Shown: positions 55,128 through 63,451 of the stretch, piece by piece | How the letters are laid out: each line of letters opens with the position of its first letter | Position numbering within the stretch: position 1 is the stretch's first letter | Assembly (NCBI GenBank): GCA_938016265.1 | Contig: CALLWB010000101.1 | Span: forward strand, 34,829 to 98,828 | DNA length: 64,000 nucleotides | Direction of reading: 5' to 3' | Source: an uncultured Saprospiraceae bacterium | GTDB taxonomy: Bacteria > Bacteroidota > Bacteroidia > Chitinophagales > Saprospiraceae | Position numbers and translations under genes: made by a program | The notes under the pieces: model-generated | Databases searched by the model: none | Seen by the model: only the letters and a program-made list of their open reading frames with translations | Told to the model about the DNA's origin: nothing

Positions 55128-58100
55128 ATGAATATTATTATAAATAAATGGTTAGGAAAGAGTTTGATGGCTTGTCTTATCTTACTAACCGCTGGTTTTT
55201 TTAATCAATCTACCGGCCAAATCGTAAAAATAGAGTTGGATGGTGCAAATAACTGCGCCGGACAATTATCTGTAGATATAAAAGTACGTTCGTCTGACTT
55301 CTCGACTTCAAACTTTGAAATCGGTAGTTCTAGTATTTTTCTAAATTTTGATCCGGCATTGGTTGATTTCGTTTCTTATACGGGAGTGGAATTTAATGCC
55401 TCTACTTCGACTCAGGCATCTGATGCAAACTGGATTGAACAGGCGCACGGTTATGATCAGGAATGTGGTTTACTGAATATCGTCCTTCAAAAAGAAGATG
55501 GTGGGACCAACAATTATCTGTTAGACAATGCGAATCTAATCCATGTAGGGACAGCCGTTTTTAATTTCACAGGATTGGATGCGGATCCCATGCTGATGGT
55601 AAATAGGAGGTTTACTTTGTTTAATTCTTCGGCTACGAATGATGGAACTGCCTTAAAAAGCGTAGAAGATTATCCAAAGCTAATGGATTACGAATGCGAT
55701 CTATGTTCTTCACCAAACATAACCAATATCAATCCCGCTGCTTCCTCCTGCACAGGCTCTAATGGATCAATTACTTTATCATTTCCTAATGAACCTAGTA
55801 AACCGGATATCTCTTTTAGTATAGACGGAGGGATTACCTATCCATACACTACACCGGATAATGTTGGAAGTTTTCAAATAACCGGACTCGCTTCAGGCGT
55901 TTATGATCTATGGGCACGATGGGGAGATAACTCTTGCCCCACAAATATACCAGATGCGACAATCGGTACTTCAAATGGCCCTGTTGCGAGTGCAACTGGA
56001 GCTAGTTCATGTGGCTCCTTAAACAATGGGGAAATCGTTTTCACCTTTCCAGACCATCCTACAAGAACTGGTATTGAATTTAGTATTGATGGTGGTGTGA
56101 CTTACCCACATTGGAGTGCGGATAATGCAGGATCGATTGCGGTAAGCAGTTTGGCTACCGGAGCCTATGATATTTGGGTAAGATGGGGAGACGATTCCTG
56201 TCCAACAGATATGGGTTCTGTCGATATCATAACTGTAGGTGGTCCTACTGCGACTCCTTCACGCAGAAACGAGTGTGATGGTTATCCAAATACAGGTGCA
56301 ATCATCCTTACCTTCGATGACGATCCTTCACAAACAGAAATTAAATTTAGTATTGATGGTGGTACAACTTATCCCTATACAACTCCTGATAATGTGGGTA
56401 GTTTTACTATAGAAAATCTCACTTTAGGTACCTATAGTATTTGGGCAACTTGGGGGGATGGATCATGTCCTTCAAATTTACCAAACCAAACCATAGCTAC
56501 GTGGGCAGTACCGCAGGTAACTTCTACAAAAACAAATACCTGTGATGCTGGTGCGGATTCTGGTACCATCACCTTTACTTTTGATGATGAGCCTCAACGA
56601 TCAGGTATTGAATTTAGTATCGACGGAGGGCTAACTTTTCCATACTGGTCATTGGATAGCGCTGGCACATTGGTGGTAGAAGATCTTGGGTCTGGCACCT
56701 ATGATCTGTGGGCCAGATGGGGAGACAACTCCTGTCCAGTAGATCTTGCAAACCAATCGATTTTCGTTCTGGAAGCCCCGACAGCCACAGTTGCTAAACG
56801 AAATGCCTGCGGTGGTGACGCGGATGGGATTATTACCTTCACCTTTACTGACAATCCTGGCAGAACAAATGTTCGTTTTAGTATAGATGGTGGATTGACT
56901 TACCCATGGAGTGTCAATGATACGACTGGAAGTCTTGATATTGGTGGATTGACTCCTGGATATTATGACACATGGATGCGATGGGGAGACATGTCTTGTC
57001 CTATTAATTTGCCAAATGTCAATATTAACATCTGGGATGTGCCTAATATAACTGCGACTACAAGAACACATACTTGCGATGGAGCAGATAATGGAACAAT
57101 AACATTGGACTTCGACGATAGCTCGCAGCGAACAGGAATTGAGTTTAGTATTGATGGCGGGCTTACCTTTCCGCATTGGACATATGACTCAATTGGAACT
57201 ATTACGATAACGGACTTGCCGGCAGGCACCTATGATCTTTGGTCCAGGTGGGGCGATAATAATTGTCCAGTGGATTTAAATGATATCAGTGTTGGAACTT
57301 TAGCATTACCTGTTGCCTCAGCTGTTGCAGGGAATACCTGTTCTACAACAGGATCGATTACCTTTAACTACCCTGACTATCAATACCGATCTTATATTAA
57401 ATTTAGTCTTGATGGTGGATTGACTTATCCTTATGGCGCCTTCGATTCTACCCTTACTTTAGTAGCCAACGGTATTGCATTTGGCACGTATGATCTATGG
57501 GTTCGGTGGGGAGATAATTCTTGCCCGACAGACATGGGAGATGTAACGGTGAGTAGTTTAGTCGGCACAACTTGCGATGATGGTGACCCAAATACAACTG
57601 GAGATGTTTATGATGCAAATTGCAATTGTGCAGGCACAGTTGCTTGCACGGATCTTCAGGTCTCTGTCTATTTGGAAGGAGCTTATGACGATGCGATTGG
57701 AGCGATGAATACAGCGCTTTATGCTCCGCATAAATTGCTACCAGGTATGACCGAAAATCAAAGTGCTGATGGTCAGCCCTACAATATGGCTCCTTGGAAT
57801 TATACCGGTATTGAAGGTATTGGTTGGTCTGATGCTGACTACAATCCTAATTCCGTAGACTGGATTTTAGTATCTCTGCGATCTGGTATGGCAAAAAGTA
57901 CAGAAGTCTTTCAAGCTGCAGGTCTGTTGCTTAAAGATGGTACCATTGAGCTAGTCGGTCCTTGTCGACTTACTGGATTGACTGAACCTGCTTACTATAT
58001 CGTTTTGGAGCATAGAAATCATTTGATGATCATGTCTCAGACCCCTGTTGCTCCTAGTGGCGGGGAGCTCGTTTATGATTTCACTACTACTGATTCTTAT

Positions 58101-58352
58101 TCTGGTGGTGCAGGAGCTGGTCAAAAACAAATACTGCCTGGCGTCTATGCCATGTTTGTGGGCGATGTTGATCAAATTAATGATGTTACAGGCTCAGATA
58201 TCAATGCCTCAGATAAAACTATAATTGAAATTGAAAACGGGCTGTTCAATGACTATTTGCCATCTGATTTTAATATGGATGGTGATGTAAATGGAAACGA
58301 CAAAATCGACTGGTTTATGAATAATGGAATCTTTGGTACTGTGCCAAAGTAA
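55128..58352 (+). CDS. Secreted seven-repeat protein with cohesin-like N-domain and dockerin-like C-module
   Basis: The 1074-residue product has a signal peptide (about 10-32, ending STGQ). Residues about 33-190 (IVKIELDGANNCAGQLSVDI, FEIGSSSIFLNFDPALVDFV, VGTAVFNFTGL) have the strand pattern and FDPAL motif of a cohesin-like domain. Seven repeats of about 90 residues follow (about 200-815), each with F(S)(I/L)DGG.T(Y/F)P and YD.W.RWGD.SCP. A short Cys-rich linker leads to the C-terminal module (about 842-1074) with VDWILVSLRSG, LEHRNHLMI and the calcium loop DFNMDGDVNGND. It is the last gene of the DUF1800-DUF1501 operon. A structural or adhesive cell-surface role is inferred; no enzyme motif is seen. 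Confidence 0.9.
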   Translation: MNIIINKWLGKSLMACLILLTAGFFNQSTGQIVKIELDGANNCAGQLSVDIKVRSSDFSTSNFEIGSSSIFLNFDPALVDFVSYTGVEFNASTSTQASDANWIEQAHGYDQECGLLNIVLQKEDGGTNNYLLDNANLIHVGTAVFNFTGLDADPMLMVNRRFTLFNSSATNDGTALKSVEDYPKLMDYECDLCSSPNITNINPAASSCTGSNGSITLSFPNEPSKPDISFSIDGGITYPYTTPDNVGSFQITGLASGVYDLWARWGDNSCPTNIPDATIGTSNGPVASATGASSCGSLNNGEIVFTFPDHPTRTGIEFSIDGGVTYPHWSADNAGSIAVSSLATGAYDIWVRWGDDSCPTDMGSVDIITVGGPTATPSRRNECDGYPNTGAIILTFDDDPSQTEIKFSIDGGTTYPYTTPDNVGSFTIENLTLGTYSIWATWGDGSCPSNLPNQTIATWAVPQVTSTKTNTCDAGADSGTITFTFDDEPQRSGIEFSIDGGLTFPYWSLDSAGTLVVEDLGSGTYDLWARWGDNSCPVDLANQSIFVLEAPTATVAKRNACGGDADGIITFTFTDNPGRTNVRFSIDGGLTYPWSVNDTTGSLDIGGLTPGYYDTWMRWGDMSCPINLPNVNINIWDVPNITATTRTHTCDGADNGTITLDFDDSSQRTGIEFSIDGGLTFPHWTYDSIGTITITDLPAGTYDLWSRWGDNNCPVDLNDISVGTLALPVASAVAGNTCSTTGSITFNYPDYQYRSYIKFSLDGGLTYPYGAFDSTLTLVANGIAFGTYDLWVRWGDNSCPTDMGDVTVSSLVGTTCDDGDPNTTGDVYDANCNCAGTVACTDLQVSVYLEGAYDDAIGAMNTALYAPHKLLPGMTENQSADGQPYNMAPWNYTGIEGIGWSDADYNPNSVDWILVSLRSGMAKSTEVFQAAGLLLKDGTIELVGPCRLTGLTEPAYYIVLEHRNHLMIMSQTPVAPSGGELVYDFTTTDSYSGGAGAGQKQILPGVYAMFVGDVDQINDVTGSDINASDKTIIEIENGLFNDYLPSDFNMDGDVNGNDKIDWFMNNGIFGTVPK

Positions 58353-58402
58353 ATCATCGTTTTTGGTTGAATTGTTAATTGAATAATGGTTCGACTGAAA
58401 TT

Positions 58403-58447
58403 AACAACAAAAGAGGCTTTCCTTGATGGGAAGCCTCTTTTGTTGTT
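58403..58447 (+). terminator. Strong Rho-independent terminator of the DUF1800-DUF1501 operon
   Basis: AACAACAAAAGAGGCTT and AAGCCTCTTTTGTTGTT form a perfect 17-bp stem with an 11-base loop, followed by TTTG. It lies 50 bases after the stop codon. Confidence 0.93.
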
Positions 58448-59032
58448 TTTGTACTACTCAAAATCAACCGTATAAAAGACTTCTGACCGCCTATCAGATT
58501 TCATGAAAACATCAATTCCTCCGCTTTGCAGCAATCCTATTCATAAAAACAGGAAGACTTTTTGAAAAAAGCTGAAGGTACAGGCAACGATTCAGAATTG
58601 GCGACAGTGAATAAGTTGGTGTTCTTTCCTATAAATAGTTGCTACTCATTCCAAAAAAATCAAGCCAACCTAGTTTATTTTATCTTTCCATCTCAACCGA
58701 CCTTCTTTACAAACTTGATAGTTCGTTAGAACGGCTGTTCCTACATACGCTGTTCCCGCATACAGATTGTTGGCGCAAAACATAGAGGGAACTAAAGCAT
58801 TGCTGCTTAAAATATTGCCTTTATATGTTCGTAAATATTAAAAAACTATAATCATTATAAACACTATACATAAACACACAAACGTATTCTTAATTTTTCA
58901 AAAAATATCGTGAAGAATAATAGATACACGTATAAGAGGAGTTTTTACAATAGGCAACATACTATGATGAGGGAACGTACAAGACTATACTTGAAGGCAG
59001 GGCACAAAGCCTAATAGCGAACAATTATCAAC
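58448..59032. other. Non-coding region between the DUF1501 operon and the S74 gene
   Basis: No ORF is supported in these 585 bp. A short direct repeat, CTGTTCC(T/C)(A/G)CATAC, occurs twice at 58734-58765. The 58850-58940 part is AT-rich and may hold the promoter of the gene at 59033. Confidence 0.4.
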
Positions 59033-60652
59033 ATGACTATGAAGAAAAAACTCATGGTTACAAAAAGAAAAAATATGAATCTATTAAGATTTTGTACCCT
59101 CATAATTTGTCTATTGGCATTTAATTGGGGATATGCACAAACTACGGTAAATCTTGCATCTCAATGTGATTGTGAAGTCTACAACGGAGCTGGAGCTCCA
59201 ACTGCAGGAGCGCCTGCTGTAGATGTTGGTGATATTTATATAGATGATGGAACAGGATCAACGTACATGTGGAATGGAACGGATTGGGATAAAATTGCGG
59301 TTGATCATGATTGGTATGATTATGCAGCAACAGATGCAGATCCACAGGACATTACTAATAACATTTATACAACGGGAGCAATTTCTTGGGGTAATTCTAC
59401 AGGAGTAGCAGGAGCTGGTTCTTTAGCTACTGGAGCGAATAGTGCTGCTGGAGGAACCGATAACGATGTAAGCGGAGAATCTTCTTTGGCCGTTGGACTA
59501 AGAAATACAATATCGTCGGATGGGGCTGTTGCAGCTGGATTAGATAATGTAGCTAGCGGAAATGGTTCTTTAGTTGTCGGGCAAGGAAATGATATTTCTA
59601 ATCTTTATTCCCTTGTTGCAGGGCAAGCAAATCTCGTTACAGCTAACCGTTCTATCGTTGCTGGTTTAACGAATACCGTAAGTGGTCCCACTAGTTTAAC
59701 CGTTGGGAATTTAAATGTCACTGATGCCACCAATTCAATTATTGGAGGATCTTATAACGAAGTATTAGGAGGGAATTCAATTGTTGCAGGGGTACGTGAC
59801 ACGACAACCGCTGTCGCAACTCATGGTTTAACAGTCGGTATTGATAACCATGTTGCGGGAGCTAGAAGCCTTGTTGGTGGGCAAGAAAATAAAGTTTCAG
59901 GAGGAAGTGCTTTAGTTACTGGACGTCGAAATACGTTGTCTGGTCAGCAGGCGGCTGCTATAGGAAACAACAATACGGTTATTGGTGTTTCTGCATTGGC
60001 ACAAGGTTCTGGAAATACTTCAACAGGAAATTATGCCCTTACAACCGGAATAAATAATTCGACAACAGGCATTGCTTCTATGACAGGAGGAACTTTAAAT
60101 AATAATGATGCTTTATATTCATTTACCTTTGGAGCAAGTAATAATATAGCTGCTGGACATAGCTATTCTGTTGTTCTTGGAAGACTTGGGACAACAACAG
60201 CTGCTCGCCAATTTGTCGCTGAATTTACAGGAGGAATTTATTTTAATGTCCCCGTTACTGTAACCTCAGATTTAAGAATGAAAAAGGAAGTTGTTGATCT
60301 TAAGTATGGCTTGAAAGAAGTTATGAAAATGCGTCCTGCATTATATAAATATAAAAGCAACGAGGAAACGACCCATCTTGGCTTCATTGCTCAAGAAATG
60401 AATACGGTAGTACCAGAAGTTGTTCATGTTCCTGAAAACGAAGAAGACAATATGGCGATTCGTTATGCTGAATTAATTCCAGTTTTAACAAATGCGATTC
60501 AAGAACAACAATTGATGATTGAAGCACTTCAAAATCAGAATGCTCAACTTCAAGAAGAGGTTAGTCAAATTAGATCAGAAGTTCAAAAGTATGAAGTAAA
60601 TTCTAAGAGCATAACAACGAAAAAAACAAATGAATATGAAATTGATAAGTAA
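59033..60652 (+). CDS. Secreted YadA-head-like beta-roll protein with peptidase S74 chaperone domain
   Basis: After a signal peptide (core LLRFCTLIICLLAFNWGYAQ) and a short domain that includes MWNGTDWDKIA, residues about 130-400 form a beta-roll of 14-residue repeats of the trimeric autotransporter head type (SLAVGLRN, SLVVGQGN, SIVAGLTN, SLTVGNLN). The C-terminal part is a peptidase S74 intramolecular chaperone: TSDLRMKKEVVDLKYGL has the Ser and Lys of the self-cleavage dyad, and FIAQEMNTVVPEVV is conserved. A coiled coil ends it. S74 domains fold and release trimeric fibres in phage tails and, in Bacteroidota, in secreted proteins. Several ATGs lie near the start; that at 59039 or 59075 may be used. 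Its end overlaps the next gene. Confidence 0.9.
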   Translation: MTMKKKLMVTKRKNMNLLRFCTLIICLLAFNWGYAQTTVNLASQCDCEVYNGAGAPTAGAPAVDVGDIYIDDGTGSTYMWNGTDWDKIAVDHDWYDYAATDADPQDITNNIYTTGAISWGNSTGVAGAGSLATGANSAAGGTDNDVSGESSLAVGLRNTISSDGAVAAGLDNVASGNGSLVVGQGNDISNLYSLVAGQANLVTANRSIVAGLTNTVSGPTSLTVGNLNVTDATNSIIGGSYNEVLGGNSIVAGVRDTTTAVATHGLTVGIDNHVAGARSLVGGQENKVSGGSALVTGRRNTLSGQQAAAIGNNNTVIGVSALAQGSGNTSTGNYALTTGINNSTTGIASMTGGTLNNNDALYSFTFGASNNIAAGHSYSVVLGRLGTTTAARQFVAEFTGGIYFNVPVTVTSDLRMKKEVVDLKYGLKEVMKMRPALYKYKSNEETTHLGFIAQEMNTVVPEVVHVPENEEDNMAIRYAELIPVLTNAIQEQQLMIEALQNQNAQLQEEVSQIRSEVQKYEVNSKSITTKKTNEYEIDK

Positions 60653-61664
60653 ATTAATAAGCTCCATATTCCTTCTTTGCTTTTCCTGTTCGTTTGTTGT
60701 GGCGCAAACAACTACATTAAATGCTCCTACAGGGCATAGTAACTATGAATGGTATAAAGATGGAGTAGTAATTCCTCTGGAAGTTAGCGACAGTTATGTC
60801 GCATCAGTACCAGGAGTTTATGTGGCAAGCTTTGAAGAAGATAACTGCCCAAAAGGATCTGAAATTTTCGTACTAGCCGATATGTGTGACCCAGACCCTG
60901 TAACTGGGAAATCTGTTACGTTAAATTTAGATTTACCGGATGGAGATGAAATAGTAACTTGGTCTACTACGGATGTAGGAAATTCGATTACTATTGAAGC
61001 AACAAGGTCCCCTGTGCAATATACGGCCTCCGTTAGTGCAGATGGAGGAGCATGTATAACTCAAACTATTTTTACTGTTCAAGGTATTGATGCATCCTGT
61101 GTTGTTCCCATAACATTAACCCAGTTTACCGCAAAAGCAGAAGGTTGCAAAAACCTAATTATGTGGGAAACTCAAAGTGAATTGAATAATGATTACTTTG
61201 AACTACAACGTAGTGTAGATGGCGTCGAATTTATCCAAATTGCACATGTAAAAGGAGCAGGGAATTCAAGTGAACCTATTCGTTATGAATACATTGATGA
61301 TCGTAAAATTCATTTTGTTGAATATTACTATCGATTAGTACAACATGATTTTGATAAAAATACTTCTAAAAGTGAAATCATTGTTGTCAAATCAGATTGT
61401 ATTACCAATAATAACATAGTTGCCTATCCAAATCCGACAAATGATCATGTTACCATTGTTTATACAAGTTCTGATGAGGAAACGGTTTCAATTGAAATAA
61501 AAGATCTATTGGGAAGAACGGTACTTTCTGTGCCCTACGATTTAAAAGAAGGGCACAACTCCTTAGAAATAAATACAAGCACGTTAGAACCTTCGACCTA
61601 CTTTATTACTATGGTTGGTTTATATACTACTTCTACACCAGTTAAGTTAAGAGTAATAAAATAG
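60636..61664 (+). CDS. T9SS-secreted protein downstream of the S74 gene
   Basis: From the ATG at 60636 the 342-residue protein starts with a signal peptide (MKLISKLISSIFLLCFSCSFVVAQ). Two small beta domains follow: an Ig/PKD-like one (about 25-145, NYEWYKDGVVI) and a domain common in Bacteroidota cargo (about 155-250, ITLTQFTAKAEGCKNLIMWE, DYFELQRSVDG, YYYRLVQHD). The end (NIVAYPNPTNDHVTIVY ... LEPSTYFITMVG ... VKLRVIK) is a T9SS type A sorting domain. The start lies 17 bases inside the S74 gene, so translation is coupled; this suggests that the two products act together, for example as a T9SS-exported partner of the fibre. A good terminator follows. Confidence 0.92.
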   Translation: MKLISKLISSIFLLCFSCSFVVAQTTTLNAPTGHSNYEWYKDGVVIPLEVSDSYVASVPGVYVASFEEDNCPKGSEIFVLADMCDPDPVTGKSVTLNLDLPDGDEIVTWSTTDVGNSITIEATRSPVQYTASVSADGGACITQTIFTVQGIDASCVVPITLTQFTAKAEGCKNLIMWETQSELNNDYFELQRSVDGVEFIQIAHVKGAGNSSEPIRYEYIDDRKIHFVEYYYRLVQHDFDKNTSKSEIIVVKSDCITNNNIVAYPNPTNDHVTIVYTSSDEETVSIEIKDLLGRTVLSVPYDLKEGHNSLEINTSTLEPSTYFITMVGLYTTSTPVKLRVIK

Positions 61665-61693
61665 CATTTGTATCAGAATTTGCTTTTACAAAG

Positions 61694-61730
61694 AAGTCCG
61701 CTACAATTGATACTTGTAGCGGACTTTTGT
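61694..61730 (+). terminator. Rho-independent terminator of the S74 / T9SS cargo pair
   Basis: AAGTCCGCTACAA and TTGTAGCGGACTT form a perfect 13-bp stem with a 7-base loop, followed by TTGTATGTTTT. It begins 29 bases after the stop codon. Confidence 0.92.
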
Positions 61731-61915
61731 ATGTTTTACAATAGGGTTGCTGTTGAGTTGTAAACTTACCATTCTTAAGACAGCTCATAATTGAACTAAT
61801 ACGTTACGTGTGGAATAACATTTCCTTGTTCACCGGATTCGATTGTGTGGTAGCTTTCGCGCTCGACATAGTGCTGTAAATGAGCGGACTATAAGTAGTG
61901 AGGTGTATGCAGAAT
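61731..61915. other. Spacer between the T9SS cargo terminator and the GC-rich repeat
   Basis: No gene is supported in these 185 bases. Base composition changes here from AT-rich to GC-richer sequence entering repeat copy 1. Confidence 0.35.
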
Positions 61916-62106
61916 GAGCGCAGAGCCAAGCGGAAGCCGCCCAGCTTGGTATTTGTGACCCCGCAGCTGGTTGTGGCGGCTGCTTTAGCGTGGCGAGGAC
62001 GGGAGCAAATGCATAGATTGTAGTGGTGCCACAATCGGACGTGGAGTGTTTAGCCTTGTGCGTCAGCTGCCAGCGAATGGAGCATATGCCGAACACCGCT
62101 TTTTCT
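61916..62106. repeat. GC-rich direct repeat of about 190 bp, copy 1
   Basis: Nearly identical to 62530-62707. The best-conserved part starts ATTTGTGACCCCGCAG and ends GAGCATATGCCGAACACCGC; a few single-base differences and one 13-base difference (near 61930-61948) separate the copies. It lies 25 bases after the stop of the minus-strand gene at 62132. It is clearly richer in G+C (about 55% over 60 counted bases of copy 2) than the AT-rich genes beside it. ORFs crossing it are not conserved in the other copy. Confidence 0.9.
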
Positions 62107-62131
62107 GATTTCTAATAGACAAAACATAGTT

Positions 62132-62452
62132 TTATTTAATATTTTTACTTTTCTTTTTACTAAAGAAGCTAAGTCTTGTCTTTCTCGTAGATTCAAACCA
62201 ATCAAACATATTCATATTCTTACTTCTACTTTCATATTCCAGAGCTAAAGTAGAATATGATTTTTTATCAATCCCTTCGTTTATTTTGTATAACTCAAAC
62301 GGTAAGTCTATAAGGAATGCAGATATTTTCCAAAATTTTATTTTATTAAATTCGTCTGAATTAGGTCTAGAGTCAAACCTTATCTCTGTCAATCCTAGGT
62401 CTAATAAACTGTATAAAAAATATTTACAAAAATCTTCCTGCATGAAACTCAT
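62132..62452 (-). CDS. Small hypothetical protein between GC-rich repeats
   Basis: From the ATG at 62452 the product has 106 residues (MSFMQEDFCKYFLYSLLDLG ... SFFSKKKSKNIK); a TTG at 62473 would add seven. It is rich in Phe, Lys and Asp and ends in a basic tail, with no signal peptide, TM segment or motif that I recognise. The gene is AT-rich, unlike the repeats on both sides. It could be a small immunity-like or accessory protein carried by a cassette, but nothing in the sequence shows a function. The coding call rests on its fit between the repeats and its position in line with the two genes upstream on the same strand. Confidence 0.55.
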   Translation of the reverse strand: MSFMQEDFCKYFLYSLLDLGLTEIRFDSRPNSDEFNKIKFWKISAFLIDLPFELYKINEGIDKKSYSTLALEYESRSKNMNMFDWFESTRKTRLSFFSKKKSKNIK

Positions 62453-62529
62453 GAATTTGTTAATAATCTGCAAACAACACTAAATATAAAACAATCTAGC
62501 CTTTTTCAGGTGGATAATAATCTTGGAAG

Positions 62530-62707
62530 GAGCACAGAGCCAAGCTAGGTATTTGTGACCCCGCAGCAGCATTGTGGCGGCTGCTTTAGCGTGGCGAGGA
62601 CGGGAGCAAATGCATAGATTGTAGTGGTGCCGCAATCGGACGTGGAAAGTTTAGCCTTGTGCGTTAGCTGCCAGCGAATGGAGCATATGCCGAACACCGC
62701 TTTTCTG
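62530..62707. repeat. GC-rich direct repeat of about 180 bp, copy 2
   Basis: This copy of the 61916-62106 repeat ends 3 bases before the stop codon of the lipoprotein gene at 62711. Thus each of the two minus-strand genes is followed directly by one copy in the same orientation. It contains GCGTTAGCTGCC where copy 1 has GCGTCAGCTGCC. Confidence 0.9.
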
Positions 62708-62710
62708 TAT

Positions 62711-63451
62711 CTACTGGTTGTTTTTATTTAAATCGATTGTTAATGACTTAAATTTATACCCATCGCTTTTCAATATAGCATGATCTGAGATGAATGTACT
62801 TTCTAGCATTAAGTCAAAAATTAGTTTATACAATTGCGTATTCTCTAAAGAGGAAATTTTTATCGTTAATTCATGAAAAAAATGTTCATCTTCAGTTAAT
62901 AAACTGTAAAAAACTGATTCATGCTTATTAGTAGATAAAACCCCGCTTAATCGATACGCAAATTTAGAATTTTTCAGCATTTGCTTTGAAATGGATGGAT
63001 TAGAAAATACCTCAACTGTATCGGAACTTAAAACCGAATAATAGTGATTTGCAAAATTTTCTAAGTTTGAATTACTTTTTGCATATCTTTTCCATACAAA
63101 GAAATCGTCAGTTTTTACATCAGGTTTTACAAATAAAAATGTTTTATCCCTTCGCTTTACAATCCATTTTTCAGGAATACTAACCACACATTTGTGTGAT
63201 TTATTTTTTAATATTATCCAATTAATCGATTGTGTTTTGTTTGTTTGGACTACAACGTTTGTTAAACCAAATTTATATCCCTTTTTATCTGTACCATTTC
63301 TATAAAAAATTCCTTTAGAGGGTTCTATTCTAACAAAAATCGAATCATTTAAATCACTATCCTCATCTTTAAATTCGTTACTAAAACTACTCCTACAACC
63401 TATAACTAAACAATAGGCCATCACAACAAAAAACAAAACAAATTTTCGCAT
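62711..63451 (-). CDS. Predicted lipoprotein of unknown function
   Basis: The 246-residue protein begins with a lipoprotein signal peptide: MRKFVLFFVVMAYCLVIGC, with the lipobox LVIGC and Cys at residue 19. The mature part is acidic near its start (NEFKDEDSDLND) and later alternates beta and helical stretches; no family was recognised. Its ATG directly follows the TAA of the upstream gene without a spacer, so the two are translationally linked and probably work together. The gene is AT-rich and lies beside the GC-rich repeats, which fits an accessory or transferred segment. A surface immunity-type or substrate-binding lipoprotein is possible but not shown. Confidence 0.75.
   Translation of the reverse strand: MRKFVLFFVVMAYCLVIGCRSSFSNEFKDEDSDLNDSIFVRIEPSKGIFYRNGTDKKGYKFGLTNVVVQTNKTQSINWIILKNKSHKCVVSIPEKWIVKRRDKTFLFVKPDVKTDDFFVWKRYAKSNSNLENFANHYYSVLSSDTVEVFSNPSISKQMLKNSKFAYRLSGVLSTNKHESVFYSLLTEDEHFFHELTIKISSLENTQLYKLIFDLMLESTFISDHAILKSDGYKFKSLTIDLNKNNQ

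Noticed and set aside
61804..62096. Two overlapping minus-strand ORFs of 76 and 88 codons within GC-rich repeat copy 1
   Set aside because: They lie inside a non-coding repeat whose second copy does not keep the same frames open, and their composition looks like chance translation of GC-rich sequence.
61916..62707. Calling the two repeats integron attC sites
   Set aside because: Size and position are suggestive, but the RYYYAAC ... GTTRRRY core pair could not be found in the right order on either strand, and no integrase gene is in the window.
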